DNA from: Callorhinus ursinus
Taxonomy: Eukaryota; Chordata; Mammalia; Carnivora; Otariidae
Direction of reading: 5' to 3'
Assembly: GCF_003265705.1 (NCBI RefSeq)
Contig: NW_020312867.1
Location: 11,011,228 to 11,075,227 of the forward strand
DNA: 64,000 nucleotides
A program made the translations under genes and the position numbers. Shown here in pieces: positions 44,456 to 55,944 of the stretch; position 1 is the stretch's first letter; each line of letters starts with the position of its first letter. Below the pieces are notes generated by a model. The model was not told the origin of the DNA, did not search any database, and saw only the letters and a list, made by a program, of their open reading frames with translations.

Positions 44456-47109
44456 TAAGATACACTCCTTCCATCTGGTTCTTGGCAGACATGGCTTTTC
44501 CACTGAATCTGTAAGGCATCACCCCCTTGATGCCCGTGGGGCAGGCCCCGTGGCTTTACCACGCCCATTGCTTCGACTTCATAGATCCTTCCTGGCACTA
44601 GATTTCATTTTTTCCATTTTGACCAGTTTTCGTCATCTGGTCTCCTGCAGCGCAGGCCAGTAGGAGGCGGCCGCTCCTGTGGCAGGTCCCCCTCTAACTT
44701 CCCAGCCCAAACTCTGGAAACTTGGAGCTTTGGTGACAGAAAGAAGTCTCAGATTGCAATTCAGGTTTAACAAATGTGTCTTTTTTCATCTAGAGACCTA
44801 ATGTCTCTGACCCTGTCTAATCATGCCCTGGAAAATTATCCCTTAATTCCCAAAGGATTTCCTCTGCGATTTTCTGCCTCCCTCTTCCCCTTGACCTCAA
44901 CCAACACCCACTTGGTCACTCACAATAAATCTGTGCCTTGAAGTGTTCCTTTGGCAAACCAGAGATAATTCTAGGTCAAAACTAGGTAGCTCTGTTGGGT
45001 TTGAATTTCAAACATGTAAACTTGAGTTCTTAAGTATTTCCTTTGTGACAGATGGTTTGGCTCCAAGACTACTCAGGGACCAAGCAGAAAAGGTGGGAGT
45101 AAGAGATTGTGTGGGAGAGCTGGGGAGCCCCCGGAAGAAGAGGCAAATCCCACACCTCCTTGGAATTCATAGGGGAAAAGGGGGAGGTGGGGGTGGGGCT
45201 GGGATGGGTCCCGGAATTCAGAAGCAGCCAGGATCCACAGAGCTGTTTTTTGGGGCAGTTCACCTCAACTGGGAATTGTCTGATGTGACGGGAAACCAGG
45301 GCCGGAGACTCTGACAGCACCCCAGGTGGGGCTTCCCTGGCAATGGCAGTCCAAAGGTCCCCAACTAGAGCTTGAGTTGCAACCATGTGGAGGGTGGAGA
45401 AAGGAGCCTCAGGCAACGGGGATCTTCTTCAAGACTCTCTTCCTGCACAATAATTTTATGAGGGCTCACACATCAGGGAGAAATGTGTCACTTTCGGGCC
45501 ACCTCCTGTGCCCCATCTGTGCCTGCTTGGAAAATGTTCACAGGTGAAGGCTCCCCTCTGCAGCAAAACTGCAAAAGGCCCTGGAGCATCTAGAGAGGAA
45601 AATGTGTCCCTTGGTAAAAGGAATAGCTCTTTGAAGAAAGGAGAAGGTGCCATGGCTGCTCTCCCTGCACAGAGCCCCTACCCTGCTCATCCCAGGCCCT
45701 AGTTCCTGCTGGAAGGATCACTTCATTACATCGAAATACACCTTCATTGCCTCTCCCCCTCCCATCACCCCAGAAGTGGAACTCTTGCTGGACATGTACT
45801 TCAAATCCTCACCTAATTTTATGACATGGTTGCATCTCTCCAACAGTGGATTTTATAAATGTCTCTCTCATCACAAAGGATGTCAAAGAAATTCTGCCTT
45901 ACAAGCTGTATTGTAGTGTCCTTGTATCCGGTATATGGCATAATCTTGGCAGTTGGGAGATTTAGGAGGTTCAAGGCTAATGTAATCCCGTAGGTGAAGG
46001 GATTCTAGTTTGTAGTTTAAGACTATAAACATCGGGACTTAAGCATGTTTGCCCCCAGGGTCCATTAGCCCCTCAGCAGCCACGGCGTCACCCAGAAACA
46101 TACACCAAACCATCCGTCCTCCCTGCGAAAGGCCGCTCCACAAGAAGAAGCCATGCCCAGAGATGTGAATTCGGGTGTCAGGTGCAAAGAGTTATTGTTT
46201 AAAACCATGAGTCTGGATGAGATGATTGGGAGCAAACAGAGACTTGGGCTGTAGTCCCGGGGCACTCACCCCCGTCCCCTGACAGTAGGGAGGCAGAGGC
46301 AGGAAGAGAGGGAGAGGGACTGGGAATGTGGCACTCCAGAAGCCAAGGGAAGACCATGGCTTGGGGAGGACGGAGTGATCGGCGCATCCAGGTAAAAACA
46401 GCAGCTTGGAAGTACAGATGGGCAGCACAGGGAGAATGGGAGAGAAGGCCACAAAATGACATTTTGGAAACTAGAAAGCAGATGGATGAGGAGCATATAA
46501 TGTCTTTGGTCCAAGGAAGTCAAGTCCCAAGCTTGCAGTGGGGAAAGCAGCAAGCCTACCCTACTGGCACCTTCGAATCCCCAAAAGTTTGAGAAACCGG
46601 TGACATCTGGTCTCTCTGGAAGCGGTGATGAAGAAGAAGCCTAAGGCAGAAAGGATTAGTCAAAATGCTGTTTAGCAAGTGATCAGACCCCTAGGTCACC
46701 CCAATTCTGTTCAGCCAGGTCACTGGCCTTCTGCCCTCCCCTGCAGTAGGCCAGACACATATTTCCTGAAGAGAGTGACGAGAGGGTCTGGTGAGGAGAC
46801 TCCAAACCCCATGAGAAGCAGGGTGGCCACACTGAAAACAAAGGAATTCCGTGAATGCGGGCATTCTGAATGCTGAGACGACCCTTGCCCAGCCTTGCTG
46901 CCCATGCAGTTCCCAGGATGCCAGCTCCCATCCAGGCAGGAAGCAGAAAGGTTTCCAGAACAAGGACTCAGATAGCTGAAGCCAACAAGCCCCACTTTTG
47001 CATTCAGAGCTTTCCTGTGAGCTGTTAAGTGTTCACTCTTAAAATGTGTGCCGGCAGCCAGACGCCTCACGAAAGCATCTACCATGAAAGACAAATCCAA
47101 CACAGACAC
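44456..47109. other. Mostly unclassified, relatively GC-rich DNA
   Basis: 2.6 kb, the longest stretch with no repeat I can name. 44640-44960 may be an LTR relic ('cactcacaataaatctgtgcc' near 44918). 46680-47100 holds a minus 129-aa frame with no recognised domain. Many overlapping frames on both strands argue for chance. Candidate place for single-copy host DNA. Confidence 0.45.
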
Positions 47110-47999
47110 AAAATAATCAGTTGGGAGAACCCGAAACTATGCTAAAATAATACTATCATTCATACCTTTAGAGGATAAGAGAAGAAATATTATCCATGCA
47201 GTGATAACAGGATACCATGAAAAACATTGGTCCAGAGAACAAAAAGAATACTTAAAAATTAAAATCATGACAAGACTGAGTCACAAAATAGAAGCAGTGG
47301 AAGATAAAGTTGAGGAAACCTCCAGAAAGAAGAGTAAAAAACAGAAAGAAATGGAAAGCATGGGAGAAAAACAAGAAAAAGAAAACCAATTTAGGAGACC
47401 CAGTGTGTGATAAATAGGTACTCTATAAAAAAGAACAGAGAAACTGGAGGGGAAGAAATCATAAAAAAACAAAAAAACAACAACAAAAAAAATTTAAGCA
47501 GATTTTCCGGAACTAAATAATGTGAATTTCCAGACTGTGAGTACTCAGCACAGAGAAGAAAATTGACCCACACGAAAGCACATTACTGTGAAATTTAAGA
47601 ACATTGGAGACAGAGAGAATGAATACCTTACAGGTTTCCAGAGGGGAGAAGAGATCACATACAGGAGCTCGGGAATCAGAATGGTTTCAGACTTCTCAAC
47701 AGCAACTCTGGTAGCTGGAGACAATGGAGTAATGCCTACCAAAAGTCTAAAGGAAAAATATATCCAACATAAAATTCTATATCCAATGAAACTAAAAATT
47801 ATATTTGAGGTTAGAATAAAGATACTTTCCAAAAATGCAGTAACTCAAAACATTTACCTCCAAGATCCCCTATGTTAGGAAACCATTACTGAATACAGTT
47901 GGGGAAATATAATTAAAAGGAAAATCTTCTCCCTGTGGACAGGAAAACCTGTCCACAAAGATAATATTGAATAAGCATTAAAGCAGAATGTGATACACA

Positions 48000-48512
48000 T
48001 CATGGGCAATCTGCTGAGAGACTACAAAGACAGAAAAACATCTTGCCCTTTTATATAGCCAAGGAGATATGAGCCATTATAAGCACGGTTTCAAGATAAA
48101 AAATAATTAGTCCTCAAGTAAGAGAACTTAGTGCCATTTGTCACACATAGTTTTTCCTAAATTCACCTGGTCATTGGACCAGTCATCTAGGTTTGCTAAT
48201 TAGCTTTATCCAAAGGAAAAGTAAATTTGTTCTATCTTTATCACAGGACGCAGTTTTGCAATACGGAATGAGGGACTCCTCCCCTCCCATAGAAACTGGG
48301 AGATAGGGATGCTCTTCCCCTTGATATTTTTATTTCAAAGAGATGGCTCCTAGGTCCTTGATAAGACATTCCTGCATCATAAAGCTGGCAAGAGGTTTTT
48401 TTCTTTCTAAAAAGGTTTACATACATATCCTAGAAAGAACTTACAAGTTTTCTAAAGTAAATGCTCTAAGAAAAGTGAAAGGAGGAATTTTCTTATCTTC
48501 AACAGGGAGAAT
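48000..48512. mobile_element. LTR-like old repeat, family not named
   Basis: 'cacctggtcattggaccagtc', 'ctaattagctttatccaaag' and 'tatcacaggacgcagttttgc' read like an old ERVL LTR. It lies in the gap of the split L1. Confidence 0.4.
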
Positions 48513-48645
48513 TAAGCCTTTATTTTTATTTTATTTTATTTTTTTATTCAAGTATAGTTAACATACAGTGCTATGTCAGTTTCAGATGTATAATACTCAA
48601 CAATTGTATACATTTCTCAGTGCTCCTCAAGATAAGTGTATTCTT

Positions 48646-49729
48646 GGGGCACCTGGGTGACTCAGTCATTGAAGCATCCAACTCTTGACTTCCATTCAGG
48701 TCATGATTTCAGGGTCATGAGATCAAGCCCCATGGTTCATCCAGGCTCCGCTGGGCATGGAACCTGCTTAAGATAAGATTCTCCCTCCTACACTGTTGGT
48801 GGGAATGCAAGCTGGTGCAGCCACTACGTAAAACAGTATGGAGGTTCCTCAAAAGTTGAAAATAGAGCTACCCTATGACCCAGCAATTGCACTACTGGGT
48901 ATTTATCCCAAAGATACAAATGTAGTAATCAGAAGGGGTACGAGCACCCCAAAATTTATAGCAGCAATGTCCACAATAGCCAAACTATGGAAAGAACCTA
49001 GATGTCCATCAACAGATGAATGGATAAAGAAGATGTGGTGTATATATATAAATGGAATATTATTCAGCCATCAAAAAAACCCCAAATCTTGCCATTTGCA
49101 ACAACATGGATGGAACTAGAGGGTATTATGCTAAGCTAAATAAGTCAATCAGAGAAAGACAAGTATCATATGATCTCACTGATAAGAGGAATTCTTAATC
49201 TCAGGAAACAAACTGAGGGTTGCTGGAGTGGTGGGGGGTGGGAGAGATGGGGTGGCTGGGTGATGGACATTGGGGAGGGTATGTGCTATGGTGAGCGCTG
49301 TGAATTGTGTTAAGACTGCTAAATCACAGACCTGTACCTCTGAAACAAATAATACGTTATCTGTTAAAAAAAAAAAAAAAGAAGAAGATAGTAGGAAGGG
49401 AAAAATGAAGGGGGAGGAATCGGAAGGGAAGATGAACCATGAGAGACAATGGACTCTAAGAAACAAACTGAGGGTTTTAGAGGGGAGGGGGGTGGGAGAA
49501 TGGGTTAGCCTGGTGATGGGTATTAAGAAGGGCACGTATTGAATGGAGCACTTCATAAACAAACAATGAATCATGGAACACTACATCAAAAACTAATGAT
49601 GTAATGAATGGTGACTAACATGACATAATAAAATAAAATAAAAAAAAAATGATTCTCTCTCTCCTCTCCCTCTCACCCCACCCCCTCCACTGCTCACTGG
49701 CATGCTTGCTGGCTCTCTCTCAAAAAAAA
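48646..49729 (+). mobile_element. SINEC copy split by a young LINE-1
   Basis: The head 48646-48788 ('ggggcacctgggtgactcag' ... 'gattctccctcc') and tail 49651-49729 ('gattctctctctcc' ... 'ctctctctcaaaaaaaa') belong to one SINE. TSD gataagtgtattctt (48631-48645) and gataaatgtattctt (49730-49744). Confidence 0.92.
48789..49650 (+). mobile_element. Young carnivore LINE-1, 5'-truncated, composite 3'UTR
   Basis: ORF2 C-terminal text opens at 'tacactgttggtgggaatgc'. The frame 48838-49119 includes [21 protein letters not shown] and STDEWIKKMW. The 3'UTR has a first block to an A15 run (49366-49380), then a second block to 'ataataaaataaaata(a)n'. TSD gattctccctcc (48777-48788) and gattctctctct (49651-49662). 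Confidence 0.93.
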
Positions 49730-50773
49730 GATAAATGTATTCTTAATCCCCTCTATTTCACCGTTTAAGCCTTTATCTTTTAAATAAAGCTTTTAAGCCT
49801 TTATTTTCCATTTTTATTTGTCCCTACAATGTACTCCACCAAAATGAAAGAGCAAACCAAGGAAGACAAAGACAAGGGGCACCCAAAAGAGGAGACTGAG
49901 TATGGGACCGGCTAAGAGAATCCTCAGGATGGTGGAAGAGAAAGATTTCAGGATGATGGCTGTGCAGACAGGAGCAGTCAGAAAACTGCAGGCTAGTCTT
50001 TTTCAGGAAAAAGGAAATTATGAGTTCCAGATGCATCTGAATGCACTGAGACATTTAGACAACTGGAGAAGAGTTTGGGGCTGGATTCATGGTAATACAA
50101 GAAATTTAAGCAAACAATTAGCAATTTTGAACTCTAGGAAAACAAATGGTTGAACAGGAAAGGAAAAATAATCATAGTTTACAACATGGCTCCATTGTGA
50201 ATAAAATTTTCGGATCATAGCAATTTAAGAAATTGATCTATGTAGAATTATAACATATCTTTACCAGAATGAGGGGAAGAGGGACAGGAAGGGTAAGATT
50301 GAATGTTGGAGATTGGAAAGGCAAAGAGACATAATTTTCATTTTCAATAATAGGATGTCAGAGGTAATATTTACAATTGAAAAATCAAGGAGTAGCAATG
50401 GAAGCATGTTATTAGGAATATAGAGATAATACCAAAAATAATATATAAAGGAGATGAAAGTATTTCCTCCTAGGAAAAAGGAAGCTGGAGGCCTGCGCAT
50501 TTCTTTGAAAAGACTGTGGAACTATTTGATTCTGTAAACTAGTATGCATAACTTTGGTAAAAATGGGAAGTCAAATTATAAGCAAGATAGCTTCAGATTT
50601 ATTAAGTTGGCAAATGCATTCCCAAGGATTGGAGAGGAATAAAACATGATCCTTATCTTTGTGGAGTACAGAATGAAAAAGAAAATAGCTTACAACAGTA
50701 TGATAAAAATGTGGTACTAGAAGTATAAAAAAAGTTCACTAGGTGCATGAAGACACTGGCTACATTTTGTTTG

Positions 50774-50970
50774 TTTTTTTTTAAAGATTTTTATTTATTT
50801 ATTTGAGAGAGATAGAATGAGAGATAGAGAGCACGAGAGGGAAGAGGGTCAGAGGGAGAAGCAGACTCCCCGCTGAGCAGGGAGCCCGATGCGGGACTCG
50901 ATCCCAGGACTCCAGGATCATGACCTGAGCCGAAGGCAGTCGCCTAACCAACTGAGCCACCCAGGCACCC
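50774..50970 (-). mobile_element. Carnivore tRNA-Lys SINE (SINEC type)
   Basis: Reverse full copy. Perfect 17-bp TSD tggctacattttgtttg at 50757-50773 and 50971-50987; one of the youngest-looking copies. Confidence 0.98.
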
Positions 50971-51259
50971 TGGCTACATTTTGTTTGTATCTCCCTTATC
51001 CTGTGTACTGCCTGGCAGGCAGGGGTATGTTTGTGACAGGTGAACAAATGAAGATATATACACACGCATGTTGCACTAAAAACAGAAAACAGAATATTTT
51101 CCTATATTTATATGGTGGAGGAAAACAAATCCAGGAAGATTTTATAGCAGATGTGATATTTGAATGTGGAACTGGAAGTTCACCAGGATTTCTCCAGGCG
51201 GACAAAGATGGGGAGAATATTCAAAGCAGGAACAACAATTTATACAAAAAAGGTGAGCG

Positions 51260-51610
51260 AGTACCATGATATCAGTTAGCATATCAACAATAATGCTGTG
51301 TAACAAACCACCCAAACCTCAGTGGCACCCAACACTAAATATTTATTTTTCACTCATACAGCTGCAGGTCAGGCGGGATTGGATTGACAGACTGGGTTTA
51401 ACAGGTTTGGATGTTAACTGCAGGTTAAGTCCAAAAGTGTTTCATCTCCTTTGGACCAAGAACTACAATACTCGTGATGGACACGGGAGAGCAAGAAGGC
51501 AAACACAGCTCATGTCTCTGGACACCTTGGGTCCACTAACCTAACCATTGGCTGCAATAATATACATGAACAAGCCCAACATTAATGGGTTGAGGGTGCA
51601 CATTCCTCCT
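51260..51610 (-). mobile_element. MLT1-like MaLR LTR
   Basis: 'atgctgtgtaacaaaccaccc aaacctcagtggc' ... 'aaatatttatttttcactc' ... 'cattggctgcaataatatac' ... 'ttgagggtgcacattcc', an antisense old MaLR LTR. Confidence 0.7.
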
Positions 51611-51744
51611 CCACTGGAGTTTTGCTGAAAGTTATTCCTGAACAAAAGTCTAAACTCACAAGTGTTTGGGCAACAGCATAAATGCATTTAACTTCTGGAG
51701 ACTTTCCATTTGCACTTCCCTCACAAGAGTAAAAGTTATTCAAC

Positions 51745-51880
51745 CAGAATGAGCTACTGAGCACTTACAATGTGGGGCAGTTGTGACTGAGAAACCGAAT
51801 TTTAGTTTATTTAATTTGTACTAATTTAAATGTCATGTGGCTTATAGCTACCAGATGGAATATGCAGTTGTAACCATCCC
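51745..51880. mobile_element. Old DNA-transposon-like repeat (related to 25787-25985)
   Basis: 'gagctactgagcacttacaatg' ... 'gaaaccgaattttagtttatttaatttg' ... 'tgtggcttatagctacc'. Confidence 0.6.
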
Positions 51881-52777
51881 AGTTAAAGCTGATGTTTTGA
51901 TCTGAGGATTTCTTTTATGAAGTCAGGTCTCAAATTCTCGTCTTCTACATATATATTTTTGTTCTATCATGAATTTTAGGATTCATTTTGATGCGGTACT
52001 TCATGAAGATTGGAAAGGCCTTGAGGGCTACTTGGGCCAAATTAATTCAATTCCTGGGAAAAGATTGCATCCCTGACCACCCAGGACCTCCTTGCCAATG
52101 TGTGTCTCTGGGACAAGAAATGCTAGGAGAGGATGTGAACTAATTAAAATAAATCCGGCAACATCATTAGAAAAATAACTCAAAAAAAAAGGAAGAAAGA
52201 GAACTCCAACTTCTCTCCAAGTCCTTTTATGAGGGTCATCAGAGGGTCACACAGGAATATTATTTCCTATCTGAATCATCTTGTGTTTGTGTCACATACA
52301 ATTTACAGTTGCAAATTCCACAAATATTAATCATTCCTGGGAAGGAATAGAACAATGTTGGCCACTAAACAGAAAAGCAGTATGCATAAGAATCCTACCA
52401 TACCGCTGTTTCAGGACCAAAGTCTAAGAAAGTTGAAAAATACCAGTAAGAATGTAAATATCCTTTTCTTTCTAATTTCTTAGTCTCTATTGTAATAGTC
52501 TTGGTCTCTATTCTTTAAAGGAAGAAGAAATAGAGCAGGAGTCAAGAAAATTGTGCAACAGAATTGCCAAACTGGACATACACGTTTCCTACAACGAAAG
52601 ACCACATCGAAAGAGGAAACATCTTATGGGCAAAGTATATTTCACAAAAAGGAAAGGGAATTTCAAAGAAAAAGAAGACAGTCTCTCACAGAGGAATGAT
52701 CAGAAAAAAAATTCTGGACTTTCTATAGTTTCCATTCTGCTTTCTATCATAATTCCACATATCTCTCTGACTCATTT
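51881..52777. other. Unclassified DNA
   Basis: About 900 bp without a named repeat. No exon supported. Confidence 0.45.
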
Positions 52778-52792
52778 AGAAGGGAAAATGTC

Positions 52793-52994
52793 GGGGCACC
52801 TGTGTGGCTCAGTCTTTAAGCATCTGCCTTCTGTTCAGGTCATAATCCCAGAGTCCTGGGATCGAGCCCTGCATTGGGCTCCCTGCTCCGCGGAAGGCCT
52901 GTTTCTCCCTCTTCCACTCCCCTGCTTGTGTTCCCTCTCTAGCTGTGTCTCTGTCAAATAAATAAATAAATAAAATCTTTAAAAAAAAAAAAAA
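52793..52994 (+). mobile_element. Carnivore tRNA-Lys SINE (SINEC type)
   Basis: Sense full copy. TSD agaagggaaaatgtc (52778-52792) and agaaggaaaactatc (52995-53009). Confidence 0.96.
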
Positions 52995-53259
52995 AGAAGG
53001 AAAACTATCTAGACTATTCCAGGCTGAATACAACAACATTCATAAGGATTACCAGCAACACAGGCTGTAAAATCAATAATAGGTGGAGCTGGGTTCCTCA
53101 TATGAATAAAGAAAAAGTAAAGAGACCACAAAACCAACAGGCAGTGACTTAGGAGTTTGTTAGGAAATGTGTCCTCTTCACTTGGTCCCTTGAGGCTCTT
53201 TGTAAAAGCCAGGATTTCACAACTTAATGTTACAGCAATCAACAAGCTTTAATCATTAA

Positions 53260-53515
53260 TTAAAATAATTGAATGCCATTTTCACTTATCAAATTGGCAA
53301 TCATTGGGAAAAAAAGGTAATGCCGTGCTGGGGAATTCAGAACCCACTTTTGTGGGAGTGTAAATTGGTCCACCTACTCTGGAAGCATGCTTCAGCTTAA
53401 GAATGTGCTCATCCTGTGTGCACATTCTATCCCTGGCCACTTATTTAGCCGCAAGGATGTTCTTCCCAGTGACATAATAGAGTGCTATGCAAAAATGGTA
53501 TTGCATATGTTGGGG
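53260..53515 (+). mobile_element. Old LINE-1 ORF2 3' fragment
   Basis: 'ttcacttatcaaattggcaatc', 'gtgggagtgtaaattggtcc acc' and 'gcaaggatgttcttcccag' follow L1M/L1ME ORF2 C-terminal order. Confidence 0.7.
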
Positions 53516-53520
53516 GGTTT

Positions 53521-53726
53521 TTTGTTTGTTTCTTTTAAAGATTTTATTTATTTATTTGAGATAGAGAACACACAAGCTGGAGGGAGAGAGAGAGAGAGAG
53601 AATCTGAAGCAGACTCCACACTGGGCACAGAGCCTGATGCTGGACTTGATCTCACCACCACAAGATCATGACCTGAGAGGAAACCAAGAGTCGGCCGCTT
53701 AGCCAACCGAGCCACCCAGGTGCCCC
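53521..53726 (-). mobile_element. Carnivore tRNA-Lys SINE (SINEC type)
   Basis: Reverse copy ending 'gccacccaggtgcccc'. Head-to-head with the SINE at 53745, 18 bp away. TSD not clear. Confidence 0.94.
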
Positions 53727-53744
53727 ACAGAACATATTATTATA

Positions 53745-53937
53745 GTGGCACCTGAGCGGCTCTGTCGGTTAAGCAGCTGCCATCGACTCAGATCATGATC
53801 CCATGGTCCTGGGATCGAGGCCAGCGCCTGGCTCCCTGCTTGGTGGGAAGCCTGTTCCTGCTTGTGCTCTCTTGCCCTCTCTCACTCACTCTCCCTCTTG
53901 CTCAAGTAAATAAATAAAATCTTTAAAAGAATAATAA
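53745..53937 (+). mobile_element. Carnivore tRNA-Lys SINE (SINEC type)
   Basis: Sense copy 'gtggcacctgagcggctctg' to 'aaataaataaaatctttaaaag'. Flanks atattattata (53734-53744) and atattgttata (from about 53938) suggest its TSD. Confidence 0.94.
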
Positions 53938-54189
53938 TATATTGTTATACGGAGTGGAGGGGAAGGGTGGTTACTAGTAAAAGTTATGATTGTATTTGGG
54001 TGAGTAAAAATTACATGTACACATAAAAGTAATTTGAAAGGGCTGGAATTATTAACAATTTTATTTTCTGTATACTTATATTTTCTATACAGAATTCTAG
54101 TTTCTGTATGATATATAGAGAACATGGCTTTTGCAAGAAAAAATGTTAATATGTATTTATGATCATAAAAAAGGAAAAGGGAGGAACTG

Positions 54190-54985
54190 ATTGATTTAGA
54201 AGATCAAAACCACATTGAGATACCATCTTACAACAATTATTAATAGCAAAAATTGACAAGGCAAAAAACAACAAATGTTGGAGAGGTTGTGGAGAAAGGG
54301 GAACCCTCTTACACTGTTGGTGGGAATGCAAGGTGGTACAGCCACTTTGGAAAACAGTGTGGAGATTCCTCAAAAAGTTAAAAATAGAGCTACCCTATGA
54401 CCCAGCAATTGCACTACTGGGTATTTACCCTAAAGATACAGATGTAGTGAAAAGAAGAGCCATACGCACCCCAGTGTTCATAGCAGCGATGTCCGCAATA
54501 GCCAAACTGTGGAAAGAGCCGAGATGCCCTTCAACAGATGAATGGATAAAGAAGGTGTGGTCCATATATACAATGGAATATTACTCAGCCATCAGAAAGG
54601 ATGAATACCCAACTTTTGCATCAACATGGATGGGACTGGAGGAGATTATGCTAAGTGAAATAAGTCAAGCAGAGAAAGTCAATTATCAGATGGTTTCACT
54701 TATTTGTGGAACATAAGGAATAATATGGAGGACATTAGGAGAAGGAAGCGAAAAATGAAGGGGGGGAATCGGAGGGAGAGACGAACCATGAGGGACTATG
54801 GACTCTGGGAAACAAACTGAGGGTTCTAGAGGGGAAGGCAATGGGGGGTTATTAAGGAGGGCACGTACTGCATGGAGCACTGGGTATTATATGAAAACAA
54901 TGGATCGTGGACCACTACATCAAAAACTAATGATGTATTGTATGGTGACAGCATAACATAATAAAATAAATTATATATAAAAAAA
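54190..54985 (+). mobile_element. Young carnivore LINE-1, 5'-truncated
   Basis: ORF2 C-terminal region, then a single 'type 2' 3'UTR (54720-54960) with 'ataataaaataaattatatat' and A tail. The head 'atcaaaaccacattgagatacc' is ORF2 text. TSD not resolved. Confidence 0.93.
54333..54716 (+). pseudogene. LINE-1 ORF2p C-terminal remnant
   Basis: A frame of 127 codons matches the last part of L1 ORF2p, including YDPAIALLGIYPKDTDVV, FIAAMSAIAKLWKEPRCPST and MLSEISQAEK, to the stop before the 3'UTR. In a full L1 this lies downstream of the endonuclease and reverse transcriptase, in the C-terminal region used for RNA binding. Both catalytic domains are lost by 5' truncation, and no promoter is left. 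The frame is intact only because the insertion is young. It is the cleanest L1 coding remnant here. Confidence 0.88.
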
Positions 54986-54999
54986 GATCTAATTATCTG

Positions 55000-55846
55000 T
55001 ATTAAAGGGTTCACGGATGGAGCAGCATCCCATCTAGCAAGCAGAGGGGAGCTCCCAGGGAGTAACTCTTCTAAATGCTGCTGCCTGAGGCCCAGCTCCC
55101 TCCTGCATGGCTATTCTCATCCAGTTTTATTATAGCAACCCACCTTTGCTGGAACCGTGCTGAGTGGGCTGCTCTTCCTTGTTCTCTAAGACTTTGTATC
55201 ACATGGAGGTACTGGCCGCAGAATAAAGCCATTGTGTGGATTTGTAGTATTCCAACACGGTCATCTCCACAGGCAAAGGCCCTAAGACTTGTGGAACTAA
55301 ACTTAAACCCTCATCCTCTGGAATGGTCGAGACCATCTTATATTATTTGCACAGGAGGGTTAGGTAGGGCCTCCTGTTGTCTCAGACAGACCCTTGCCAA
55401 GAAGGCAGAGGTTCAGGATTGGGTTTGAGCCACAGGGATGACAACAGTCTCCTGCACACATTTTTCTTTCCCCAAGATATGATTTAAGTAGGTCTGGAGA
55501 CCTGACTGCATTTAACGCACATGAGGATTTCTGACTTCCCCCTACCCCTTTGGACCTCCGGTCCTGCTCTCCCCAGGGCTCACGCCCTTCTTTTCTGCCT
55601 CAAGGTGCTTCTTCCTAGCAGAAAAATCAGAAGCAAAATTGGAACAAGTATAAACTGGAGTTGTCAGGATAATTCTTCAGATGGCTTCAAACGGCAGCAT
55701 TTCCAATCTTGGTTGCTCTCTTGTACTTTATTCGATAGAAAAAAAAGAACAAACATGACTGAGTATGAGTTTTAACATAACCTCCAACCATTTTTACCTT
55801 CAGATTGTTCACTGCACTTCAAATTTGCTTCCACAATATGCCATGA

Positions 55847-55850
<4 letters not shown>
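55000..55850. other. Unclassified DNA
   Basis: No repeat named. The plus frame 55075-55428 (117 aa) has no domain signature and looks like chance. Confidence 0.4.

Positions 55851-55852
<2 letters not shown>

Positions 55853-55896
<44 letters not shown>
55853..55896. repeat. (TG)22 microsatellite
   Basis: Uninterrupted TG dinucleotides, 44 bp. Confidence 0.98.
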
Positions 55897-55897
<1 letters not shown>

Positions 55898-55944
55898 TTT
55901 AAATGTCACTGCTTAAAAATTTTTCTGGCATTTTCCGGTGTTGC

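Larger units (their letters stand above)
48527..49765 (-). mobile_element. Older LINE-1 3' end, antisense, split by SINE
   Basis: 'tattttattttattttttta ttcaagtatagttaacatac' ... 'cagatgtataatactcaac' (48527-48630), resuming after the SINE as 'cttaatcccctctatttcacc' (49741-49761). 'ttaagcctttatttt' precedes it (48513) and recurs at 49765-49806, as TSD plus a local duplication. Confidence 0.75.
47110..50690 (+). mobile_element. Old LINE-1 (L1ME/HAL1-like), split by a nested block
   Basis: Left part 47110-47960: 'cagatgaaatggaaagcatgg'-like text, 'cacgaaagcacattactgtg', 'atggtttcagacttctcaac agcaactctg', 'cataaaattctatatccaatg'. Right part resumes at about 49828 with 'ctccaccaaaatgaaagagc aaaccaagg' and 'gagaatcctcaggatggtgg'. 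These adjoin in the family consensus, so the sequence between is inserted. No intact ORF. Confidence 0.75.

Noticed and set aside
46720..47109. 129-aa minus-strand open frame.
   Set aside because: Overlapped by other equally long frames in the same DNA; no domain seen.
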